Of a stretch of 6,279 nucleotides of DNA, positions 1-6,257 are shown in pieces. Under the pieces are notes generated by a model that saw nothing but the letters and a program-made list of their open reading frames with translations, was not told the DNA's origin and did no database searches. The position numbers were made by a program, and so were the translations under genes. Origin of the DNA: JAEELC01 sp963605425 (lineage in GTDB: Bacteria > Bacillota_I > Bacilli_A > Acholeplasmatales > Anaeroplasmataceae). The stretch spans positions 1 to 6,279 of the forward strand of contig CAVCUQ010000062.1 in NCBI GenBank assembly GCA_963605425.1. Direction: 5' to 3'. How positions within the stretch are numbered: position 1 is the stretch's first letter; each line of letters starts with the position of its first letter.

Positions 1-179
1 ACTTCGGTAGAAACTATGGTCCATATCAAGAATACCATGCTGAAGTTTCTAACTATGATGATGAATTTGCAACTAAGATTAAGACTCAAAACTTCTGGAC
101 TAACCTAGGTTATAAAGAAGAAAACGGTTGGACATTTGATTTAGCAACTTCAACTATCTACTTAACAAATTCTAAATAA
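1..179 (+). CDS. C-terminal end of a probable secreted or surface protein (5' partial)
   Basis: An open frame enters from the left edge (first full codon at position 3) and ends at TAA 177-179, giving 58 residues that end in IYLTNSK. The piece is rich in aromatic and polar residues (Tyr, Trp, Asn, Asp, Thr), has no membrane segment and no cysteine. Its last 30 residues (NFWTNLGYKEENGW, then a short strand ending in IYL) resemble the closing unit of repeat domains in large extracellular proteins of gut Firmicutes, where an 'F..LG....W.....YL' pattern is common. That resemblance is from memory of the pattern and is only suggestive. A strong terminator follows 7 bases after the stop, so this is the true end of its transcription unit and it is not part of the next operon. 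The coding frame is well supported by the terminator placement and the absence of stops; the function is not known, because signal peptide and main domains lie outside the window. Confidence 0.75.
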   Translation, partial: FGRNYGPYQEYHAEVSNYDDEFATKIKTQNFWTNLGYKEENGWTFDLATSTIYLTNSK

Positions 180-186
180 TAATAGG

Positions 187-227
187 TACTCAAAGAGAGA
201 AACTAATCTTTCTTTGAGTATTTTTTT
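187..227 (+). terminator. Intrinsic terminator after the partial gene
   Basis: The left arm 187-200 (TACTCAAAGAGAGA) pairs with the right arm 207-220 (TCTTTCTTTGAGTA) over 14 base pairs, with one G-U pair and a six-base AACTAA loop. Seven T residues follow directly at 221-227. Stem, loop and T-tract are those of a rho-independent terminator for rightward transcription. It separates the partial gene from the glycosylation operon. Confidence 0.93.
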
Positions 228-243
228 ATCTTTTAACTTGTTG

Positions 244-249
244 TATAAT
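244..249 (+). promoter_or_regulatory. Probable -10 element of the glycosylation operon promoter
   Basis: There is a perfect TATAAT at 244-249, 22 bases before the start codon of the YfhO-like gene. A start site about 7 bases downstream (near 256) would give a leader of roughly 16 bases, just enough to contain the GAGG ribosome binding site. No good TTGACA-like -35 box sits 16-18 bases upstream: that stretch is the T-tract of the preceding terminator (220-227). In such AT-rich DNA a TATAAT can occur by chance, but the position directly between a terminator and an RBS favours a real promoter. Confidence 0.6.
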
Positions 250-260
250 AACTTAAAAAT

Positions 261-264
261 GAGG
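261..264 (+). promoter_or_regulatory. Ribosome binding site of the YfhO-like gene
   Basis: GAGG at 261-264 lies seven bases before ATG 272-274, a standard Shine-Dalgarno spacing. It fixes the start of the YfhO-like gene and the first membrane segment follows at a normal distance. Confidence 0.85.
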
Positions 265-271
265 ATTATTT

Positions 272-3200
272 ATGAATTTTCTAAATATATGTAAAACAGG
301 TTTTAATAAATATCAAAATATCTATAAATCATATAAAAAGACATTCTTATTGCTTCTATCAATACTTACAATAACTAGTGCAGTTATATTAATTTATTAT
401 AATGCAATACCAAATACTTTTTATAACTGTAATTCAGATGATATAGTTCAGTATTACCCATATGTAACTGGAGTATTTAGTAAAATAAAAAATGGAACCT
501 TCTCCCTCTATGATACATCTTTATACGGTGGATCATCTGGCTTCTCAGGACTATACTATATTCCATTTGATATATTTTTACTAATAGCTTTTCTATTTTC
601 TTTTATAATGGAAACTGAGTTTGCTCTATGGTTTTCATTTATACTAAAAGTCTGCTCAGGTGCTCTCTTAATGTATCTTGTATTTTACAATAAGAGATTT
701 AAAACAAAGGTATCTTTATTATTATCCCTTGCTTATGCATCATGTGCTTTACTTGAAGCTTATGTAATATTCCCTGTTTATTTAGGTATTATTTTCTATG
801 CACCATTAGGTATGCTTGTTGTAGATATGTTTTACAAAGACAATACTAAAAACTTATCTTTAATTATTATACCGATCTTTGTACTAGTACTAGTTTTATT
901 TGATTATTACATTGCCTATATGTTACTTGCTTTTGTATCAATATATTTTGTATTAGAAGGAGCATTAAAGCATAAGAAGATATTTGAGAAGAACTTTGTC
1001 CATGATTTTATATTATTTTATTGCTTTATATTATTAGGTGTTCTTGTAAGCTGCGCTATATTACTTCCTAGTTTCTTATATATCATGCATCAAACAAGTA
1101 GAACATCAACCGAATTTGATAATTTCTTTTTATTCTTAAATTATAATTATAAAACATATGGAGTAGGTATTAGTTATAAACATTACTTTACTCAACTTAT
1201 GAACTTCTTTATTCCTAACTATCCTAATGCATTATGCTTAAGCCCTGGTGGAGGATATGTAAGAGAACATGCAAGCTTCTATATGACATGCGGATTCTTA
1301 ATTTATTTCACACGCTTTTTCTTTATTAAAGATAAGAAGTTAAATACTATTAAGTTCTTTGTATTCCTCCTTAACTTTATGTTTGCTATCCCAATGTTTT
1401 CCTTTATATTCTCAATTCAAAAGGTATCTTATGTAAGATGGTTCTTTATTCCTTATACATTTAATATCTTAGCTGCGGGTTATTCAGCTAATTACACATT
1501 TAATCTTAATAAAACAAAACTTGAAAACATTATACCTATTATTACACTAGAAGTGGGATTAATATTATTAATCTTTGTATTTAATACTAATCCAGAAATA
1601 TTTGAACACTATGCTAAGGATAGCACAAATTCAATTAATAAATCTTATTTCTATTTATTATTAATAGGTGAAATCATATTCATAAGTATTTACCTTCTTA
1701 ATTTAATTATTCCTTTTGTTATTAAACTATTTAAACCTAATCATATTCAAAAGATTAATTTTATACCACTTGTAATTGCTTGCGAATTAATATTTGCTTT
1801 ATATGTTATATTCTCAACTACAGGTTCAACTAGTTATAGTAGTAAATATTCTTATAGATCAAATTATAATATTAATTATGTAAGAGATAATTTTGATTAT
1901 AAATATAGTGAGATTGAAAGAATTAATTTATATAACGATGATAAAGCTATGGCTAACGCGGATATAATGTATCAAAATACTAATCCTTATAGTTTCTTCC
2001 AATCATTCTATACCACAAGTTTAGATGATTATTGTTATTATATTCATGATAAGAAAACAACATTCTGGTCAAAGAGAGGTCTTTATGGTTATTCACTTGT
2101 AAACGGACCAATGCTTAATGTCAGATATATTATTACAAATTCTAACTATACAACATATTTAAGGGAGCCAGATAAGGCAGATAATGTAGCTGAAATGTAT
2201 TTACCTAGTAAATATTATTCATCTAAACATTCAACTATTTATGGTAAAGATATGGTTTATTATAAGTTAGATAATAATTATCCATTTATTGTTTATGATA
2301 CTTTAATTTATAAATCTGTTAGATCTACACCAAATAACAACTCTTTATATAATGATTTAGCATTACTTAATTATGCTTATGTTACTTTAAATGATGATTA
2401 TTTTAATGATACAGTTAACTATAAAAGAGAAACACTAGACGATGTTGTAAATATTGAAAGATATGAATCATTATCAACTGAAAGTGTAGATTGTTTAATT
2501 AAGGCTAAAGAGTTAAATGATAGTATTAAAAATAGTATAACTATGAAAGACTATTATACAGCTTTAAATAAAACTGATGATACTTATATTTATACAATGG
2601 GTGAAGGAACTAGCCTTTCTAGCAACTATGTAGAATATGATTTAACTAGCTTAGATTCATACACTTATAATAAACTAATGAGTTATGATGCCTTATATAT
2701 AATACCTGCAAGTTCTAATTTTGATGGTTCTACACCTACTGTAAATATTAGAAGTTATATTTATGCTCATGATAAAACAACTGATACTCTATACCCATTC
2801 CACTATAATGTTGGATATTTAAAGGAATTAAATTTAGATATTGATAAATTATATGTTTATCAGCCTAAGAGTTATGATACTAAGAGAATAAAATTATGTG
2901 GATTTAATTATTCTTTATATGACAGTTATTTAAGTAAACAAGCAGAATATAAGGACAGAAGTTTCTATTATAATGATACTACTATCAATTTAAGTTTTAC
3001 TAATACTGATACTAGTGCTAAGATTGTTAAATTGCCTCTTGCATATTCAAGTGAATGGAAATCAGTGTCAAGCGAATATAAAGTAGTAAATATAAATGGT
3101 GGATTCTTAGCTGTTATAGTACCTGAAGGAATAACTGATGTTAATATTACTTTAAAATATAATCCTGAAGGATATAATACAGGATTTAAAATTACTACAT

Positions 3201-3283
3201 TAGGTGGTATAATTTACATAACTATATCATCATTTGTATTACTATATGATGTTAAGAAGAAAGCAGAAAGATGGTGTTTATAA
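272..3283 (+). CDS. yfhO: YfhO-family membrane glycosyltransferase (GT-C type)
   Basis: Probable GT-C glycosyltransferase that uses a polyprenyl-phosphate sugar outside the membrane to decorate an envelope polymer. YfhO proteins do this for lipoteichoic acid in B. subtilis and Listeria (GtlB); the acceptor here is unknown. The first membrane segment is at about residues 24-43. It is followed by an outer loop with NSDDIVQYYPY (54-64), whose D56/D57 are candidates for the catalytic acid/metal ligand of GT-C enzymes. A polytopic region with many hydrophobic segments runs to about 515. A large external domain, very rich in Tyr/Asn/Asp/Ser, spans about 516-970. It contains the family-like stretch PMLNVRYIIT (613-622) and a closing beta domain with EWK (928-930), NGGF (942-945) and LKYNPEGY (961-968). 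A final membrane segment (about 974-992) ends in a basic tail, placing the C-terminus inside. It is the first gene of a three-gene operon; the start is set by GAGG 261-264. The length is within the range I expect for the family. Family assignment is firm; substrate is inferred. Confidence 0.92.
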   Translation: MNFLNICKTGFNKYQNIYKSYKKTFLLLLSILTITSAVILIYYNAIPNTFYNCNSDDIVQYYPYVTGVFSKIKNGTFSLYDTSLYGGSSGFSGLYYIPFDIFLLIAFLFSFIMETEFALWFSFILKVCSGALLMYLVFYNKRFKTKVSLLLSLAYASCALLEAYVIFPVYLGIIFYAPLGMLVVDMFYKDNTKNLSLIIIPIFVLVLVLFDYYIAYMLLAFVSIYFVLEGALKHKKIFEKNFVHDFILFYCFILLGVLVSCAILLPSFLYIMHQTSRTSTEFDNFFLFLNYNYKTYGVGISYKHYFTQLMNFFIPNYPNALCLSPGGGYVREHASFYMTCGFLIYFTRFFFIKDKKLNTIKFFVFLLNFMFAIPMFSFIFSIQKVSYVRWFFIPYTFNILAAGYSANYTFNLNKTKLENIIPIITLEVGLILLIFVFNTNPEIFEHYAKDSTNSINKSYFYLLLIGEIIFISIYLLNLIIPFVIKLFKPNHIQKINFIPLVIACELIFALYVIFSTTGSTSYSSKYSYRSNYNINYVRDNFDYKYSEIERINLYNDDKAMANADIMYQNTNPYSFFQSFYTTSLDDYCYYIHDKKTTFWSKRGLYGYSLVNGPMLNVRYIITNSNYTTYLREPDKADNVAEMYLPSKYYSSKHSTIYGKDMVYYKLDNNYPFIVYDTLIYKSVRSTPNNNSLYNDLALLNYAYVTLNDDYFNDTVNYKRETLDDVVNIERYESLSTESVDCLIKAKELNDSIKNSITMKDYYTALNKTDDTYIYTMGEGTSLSSNYVEYDLTSLDSYTYNKLMSYDALYIIPASSNFDGSTPTVNIRSYIYAHDKTTDTLYPFHYNVGYLKELNLDIDKLYVYQPKSYDTKRIKLCGFNYSLYDSYLSKQAEYKDRSFYYNDTTINLSFTNTDTSAKIVKLPLAYSSEWKSVSSEYKVVNINGGFLAVIVPEGITDVNITLKYNPEGYNTGFKITTLGGIIYITISSFVLLYDVKKKAERWCL

Positions 3284-4213
3284 ATGGAAACTATCTCTAT
3301 AATTGTCCCTGTTTATAATGAAGAAGATACTATTAAAATATTTTATGATACATGCACTAAGTATTTAGATAATGATCATCAATTTAATATTATTTTTGTA
3401 GATGATGGATCTAAAGATAAGACTTTAGAAATATGTAAAGATTTATCAAATAATGATAAGAGAATTAAATATGTTTCTTTTTCTAAGAATTTTGGTAAAG
3501 AAGCTGCTATGTATGCAGGACTTGAAGCTAGTAAGAGCCTTTTAAGTGACGCGGCTATAATAATGGATGTAGATTTACAAGACCCACCTAGTTTAATTCC
3601 TGAATTTATTGAGAAATATGATGAAGGATTTAAACTTATTTATGCTAAACAAAAAGATAAGAAGAAAGCTAAATTCTTATCTCGTTTCTTTGCAAAATGG
3701 TTCTATAGATTCTACTGTCACTTTACCGGTGACAAGCAAATGACTGATGGATCTCGTGATTTCTGTTTATTAGATAAAAAGGTTATTGATGCCTTTTTAT
3801 CTATAAAAGATACGAATAGATTTACTAAGGGTCTATATCATTTTGTTGGTTTTAAAACTACAACTATTGAATTTGAATATCAAACTAGATCAGCTGGTGT
3901 AACTAAGTGGAGTTTTAAGAAATTACTTAAATATGGATTCTCTGGTATCGATGAATTTTCAAATTGGTTACTAGTAGTGCCTAAGGCTGTCGGATTTATT
4001 TGGCTTATCATCCTAATTGTTGATTTAATAAAGCAAATCGTAAACAATGTTAATTATGGTGTGTTTAATACTATGCCTATAAGAGTGGATGTAGCTGTTA
4101 TATCAGTAGCAATAATTAGTTATATTATTGTTCGTTTAGGATATCAAATTCTAGATGAATCAAGAAGAAGACCTATTTATATTTGTGAGGAATCTAATAT
4201 TGAAACAAAGTAA
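3284..4213 (+). CDS. csbB: CsbB/GtrB-type polyprenyl-phosphate glycosyltransferase (GT2)
   Basis: Likely transfers a sugar from a nucleotide sugar to undecaprenyl phosphate on the inner face of the membrane, making the lipid-linked donor for the YfhO-like enzyme. The GT-A fold is clear: SIIVPVYNEE at 5-14, the nucleotide-binding VDDGS at 39-43, SFSKNFGKEAA at 65-75, and the metal/catalytic DVDLQDPP at 95-102. Also present are TDGSRDF (154-160), RF.KGL (179-184) and KWSFKKL (208-214), all typical of the CsbB/GtrB/YkcC branch. Two C-terminal membrane segments lie at about 231-249 and 268-286, ending in RRRPIYICEE (294-303), again usual for the family. The 309-residue length is normal. The ATG follows the upstream TAA with no gap and only a weak purine stretch precedes it (GAAAG 3266-3270), so translation is probably coupled to the YfhO-like gene. 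The closest known functional match is CsbB/GtlA because of the neighbours, but GtrB- or ArnC-like roles cannot be excluded. The sugar is not predictable from the sequence. Confidence 0.93.
   Translation: METISIIVPVYNEEDTIKIFYDTCTKYLDNDHQFNIIFVDDGSKDKTLEICKDLSNNDKRIKYVSFSKNFGKEAAMYAGLEASKSLLSDAAIIMDVDLQDPPSLIPEFIEKYDEGFKLIYAKQKDKKKAKFLSRFFAKWFYRFYCHFTGDKQMTDGSRDFCLLDKKVIDAFLSIKDTNRFTKGLYHFVGFKTTTIEFEYQTRSAGVTKWSFKKLLKYGFSGIDEFSNWLLVVPKAVGFIWLIILIVDLIKQIVNNVNYGVFNTMPIRVDVAVISVAIISYIIVRLGYQILDESRRRPIYICEESNIETK
4187..4190 (+). promoter_or_regulatory. Ribosome binding site that decides the GtrA-like start
   Basis: GAGG at 4187-4190 sits nine bases before a TTG codon at 4200-4202, inside the last codons of the CsbB-like gene. 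The same GAGG core serves the first gene of the operon. The upstream ATG at 4155 has only a poor, distant AGG (about 4138-4140), so this site argues for initiation at 4200. Confidence 0.6.
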
Positions 4214-4667
4214 GAAAGATATAATCTTTGAAATAATTAGATTTTTATTTGTAGGCGGAATGGCTACACTTTGTGATTATCTTGTGTTCTTTATATTTAA
4301 TAAGTATGTATTAAAGAGTTTAGATGCACATGTTAACACAGCCATAGCTACAACCCTTGGATTTTGTACAGGATTGCTTATAAATTGGTTCTTATCTAAG
4401 TTTGTTTATAAGAATATAGAAAGTGATATGTTAAAAAAGAAAAGTGTTTTTATTAAATATTTAATTCTCTCTTTATTTGGATATTTATTGACACTTCTTG
4501 TAATGACTGTTACGACACCTATACATAATAATTTAATTATTAATATTTTTAATATTGATATAGCAGTATATAAATGGCTATTTAAGATTCTTATGACATT
4601 AATTGTACTTGTAATTAATTATCTAGGAAGAAAGTTTATAGTATTTAAAGATAAGATAAAAGAGTGA
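4200..4667 (+). CDS. gtcA: GtrA/GtcA-family small membrane protein (putative lipid-linked sugar flippase)
   Basis: GtrA/GtcA proteins are thought to move undecaprenyl-phosphate-linked sugars across the membrane. Here the protein would link the CsbB-like enzyme inside to the YfhO-like enzyme outside. With the TTG start it has 155 residues. A basic N-terminus is followed by IIRFLFVGGMATLCDYLVFF (about 12-31), the usual first-segment signature. Further markers are NWFLSKFVYK (62-71), a third hydrophobic segment around 87-105, and a fourth (about 127-140) leading to NYLGRKFIVFK (139-150). Four membrane segments and this length fit the family. An ATG at 4155 would add 15 residues, but that stretch is the out-of-frame shadow of the conserved RRRPIYICEE end of the upstream gene and has no good RBS. 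The TTG has GAGG at proper spacing and gives a 14-base overlap. End at TGA 4665-4667 is certain. Family call is strong; flippase activity is inferred from homologues. Confidence 0.87.
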   Translation: MKQSKKDIIFEIIRFLFVGGMATLCDYLVFFIFNKYVLKSLDAHVNTAIATTLGFCTGLLINWFLSKFVYKNIESDMLKKKSVFIKYLILSLFGYLLTLLVMTVTTPIHNNLIINIFNIDIAVYKWLFKILMTLIVLVINYLGRKFIVFKDKIKE

Positions 4668-4693
4668 AAAGGTTTTCACTCTTATATTTTTTT
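4660..4693 (+). terminator. Intrinsic terminator of the glycosylation operon, overlapping the last stop codon
   Basis: The left arm 4660-4670 (AAGAGTGAAAA) pairs perfectly with the right arm 4673-4683 (TTTTCACTCTT). The formal loop is only GG, so the top A-T pair probably opens to give a four-base loop. A run of seven T residues lies at 4687-4693, after ATA. The TGA stop of the GtrA-like gene (4665-4667) lies within the left arm, which ties the terminator to this operon and separates it from the ptsI-like gene. Confidence 0.88.
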
Positions 4694-4715
4694 ATATAGT
4701 ATGTTAATATTTATT

Positions 4716-4721
4716 TATAAT
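4716..4721 (+). promoter_or_regulatory. Possible -10 element of the ptsI-like gene
   Basis: TATAAT at 4716-4721 lies 20 bases before the ATG of the ptsI-like gene and downstream of the operon terminator. A start site about 7 bases later would fall near 4728, right at the Shine-Dalgarno sequence, so the leader would be unusually short. No convincing -35 box is visible in the AT-rich stretch 4687-4700. A promoter is expected here because a terminator precedes the gene, but its exact position is uncertain. Confidence 0.4.
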
Positions 4722-4727
4722 TTTAAA

Positions 4728-4733
4728 AGAAGG
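4728..4733 (+). promoter_or_regulatory. Ribosome binding site of the ptsI-like gene
   Basis: AGAAGG at 4728-4733 lies eight bases before ATG 4742-4744, a good Shine-Dalgarno position. It supports the chosen start, after which the protein begins directly with the enzyme I-like EGVAYG turn. Confidence 0.83.
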
Positions 4734-4741
4734 TATATTGT

Positions 4742-6256
4742 ATGGAAAAACTTGTCGCAAATGTTATATCTGAAGGTGTTGCATATGGTAATATCGTAAG
4801 AATTAATGATGACAATTTATTTGTCTCAGATAAAAAGTGTGAAAACAAGGATAAAGAGAAGAAAGAAGTGCGTAAGGCTTTATTAAGTGTTACTAAAGAT
4901 TTAAAAGAATTAAAAGAATCTTGTAAGGATGATTTTTTAGATGCACATATAATGATTTTAGAAGATCCTCAACTTTTAAAAGAAATTGATGAGCAAATTG
5001 ATAATAGTTTTGAAGCTACAAAAGCCTGTGATGTTGTATTTAATAAATATATTGAACAATTTAAAAGTTTTGATTCTGATTATTTAGAAGAACGTAATTT
5101 AGATTTTAAGGATTTAAGAAGAAGAGTTCTTCAAACTTTAAATAAAGATTATGTAGAATCTTTAGCTCATGATAAGGTTATTATTGTATGTGAAGAATTA
5201 TATCCTAGTTATCTATCTGATTTTAGATCTAATGTAGCAGGTGTTATAGCTCATAAGGGTGGTACTACAAGTCATGGCGCTATATTATGCAGAGCTCGTG
5301 AGATTCCATTTGTTCTTGTAGATAATATTGACATAAAAAATAGTTCAAACTGTGTAATAGATACTAGAGAAAAAGCAGTTTATGTAGATTGCAATTTAGA
5401 TTTTATTCAAAAATATAAAGATTATAAGAATTCTATATCTTTAAAGGTTAGAATTAGAGATTTTTCAGAACAAGGTATTAGAATACTTGGTAATGTATCT
5501 GAGAATAAAGATTTATATAAGGTAAGAAAGTATAAACTATATGGTGTTGGTTTATATAGAACTGAATTTATCTTTATGAATAAGTCTAGAGCTTTAACTG
5601 AAGAAGAACAATACCAAATCTATAATGATGCAGTACTTGAGATGAAACAAAGACCTATTACTTTTAGAACTTTTGATATTGGGGATGATAAACAATTATC
5701 TTATCTAAAAGCTTCTAAGAAGGGTGTTAGAAATTATAGAAATTATCCTGAATTGTTTAAGGATCAAGTAGTAGCCTTGATTAGAGCTAATAGATATCAA
5801 AATATGAAGATAATGTTCCCAATGATTGAGACTGAAGATGAATTTAGATATTTAAAAGATTTAGTTGTTAAATATAAGAATGAATTAGGTAATAAGTCTT
5901 ATTTAAGAATTGGTATGATGCTTGAGACTAAGGAAGCTTTAAAGAATTTATCTGATTTTATTGATGTAGATTTTATATCTTTAGGTACTAATGATTTAAC
6001 TCATGAATTATATAATATTAATAGAAATGAAGTATCTAATTATAAAGTATATTTTGATAGTTTAATTAAAGAACTTGAAAAGGTAGTGGATCACTGCAAA
6101 CGTTATAACATTGAATTATCTATTTGTGGGGAACTAGCAGGTATTCCTGAAGTCACTAATAAATTACTTGATTTAGGTATTAGAAATTTCTCTGTTTCAG
6201 CTCCGCTTTCTAAAGGTATTGAAGCTTCAATATGTAAATATTACAATTTAAAATAA
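4742..6256 (+). CDS. ptsI: PTS enzyme I (phosphoenolpyruvate-protein phosphotransferase), short and divergent form
   Basis: Cytoplasmic enzyme that takes phosphate from PEP onto a histidine and passes it to HPr, starting sugar uptake by the phosphotransferase system. The N-terminal part has the helical HPr-binding region with DAHIMILEDPQL (67-78) and YLEERNLDFKDLRRRVL (114-130). The phospho-histidine is H178 in GGTTSHGAI. The PEP-binding barrel follows: GVGLYRTEF (268-276, R273), FRTFDIGDDK (308-317, R309), MFPMIE (358-363), MLETKEA (393-399, E395), SLGTNDLT (413-420, N417/D418), R428, and SICGELAG (460-467, catalytic C462). All residues matching E. coli H189, R296, R332, E431, N454/D455, R465 and C502 are therefore present. 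Oddities: 504 residues against the usual 570-575; the GGDK motif reads GDDK; the ENPxLGxR stretch is replaced by LKASKKGVR; the segment after R428 is shortened; the C-terminal tail is missing. No ptsH lies beside it. Probably functional; a specialised paralogue is possible. Confidence 0.9.
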   Translation: MEKLVANVISEGVAYGNIVRINDDNLFVSDKKCENKDKEKKEVRKALLSVTKDLKELKESCKDDFLDAHIMILEDPQLLKEIDEQIDNSFEATKACDVVFNKYIEQFKSFDSDYLEERNLDFKDLRRRVLQTLNKDYVESLAHDKVIIVCEELYPSYLSDFRSNVAGVIAHKGGTTSHGAILCRAREIPFVLVDNIDIKNSSNCVIDTREKAVYVDCNLDFIQKYKDYKNSISLKVRIRDFSEQGIRILGNVSENKDLYKVRKYKLYGVGLYRTEFIFMNKSRALTEEEQYQIYNDAVLEMKQRPITFRTFDIGDDKQLSYLKASKKGVRNYRNYPELFKDQVVALIRANRYQNMKIMFPMIETEDEFRYLKDLVVKYKNELGNKSYLRIGMMLETKEALKNLSDFIDVDFISLGTNDLTHELYNINRNEVSNYKVYFDSLIKELEKVVDHCKRYNIELSICGELAGIPEVTNKLLDLGIRNFSVSAPLSKGIEASICKYYNLK

Positions 6257-6257
6257 T

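Noticed and set aside
272..3283. Reading the YfhO-like gene as two fused genes (membrane part plus external part)
   Set aside because: A polytopic core, a large external domain and one final membrane segment is the normal architecture of YfhO proteins, and the frame is continuous.
4155..4199. The N-terminal extension of the GtrA-like gene from the ATG at 4155
   Set aside because: It overlaps the conserved end of the CsbB-like gene in another frame, lacks a good RBS and does not look like the family's N-terminus; the TTG at 4200 is better supported. Kept as the alternative start.
4660..4683. The perfect inverted repeat as an operator or bidirectional terminator
   Set aside because: On the + strand it is followed by seven T residues and coincides with the end of an operon, which a simple terminator explains. 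There is no gene on the opposite strand to terminate.
4668..4704. Readthrough of the TGA as Trp in the GtrA-like gene
   Set aside because: It would add only about ten residues, read through the terminator stem, and no TGA is used as Trp elsewhere in the window.
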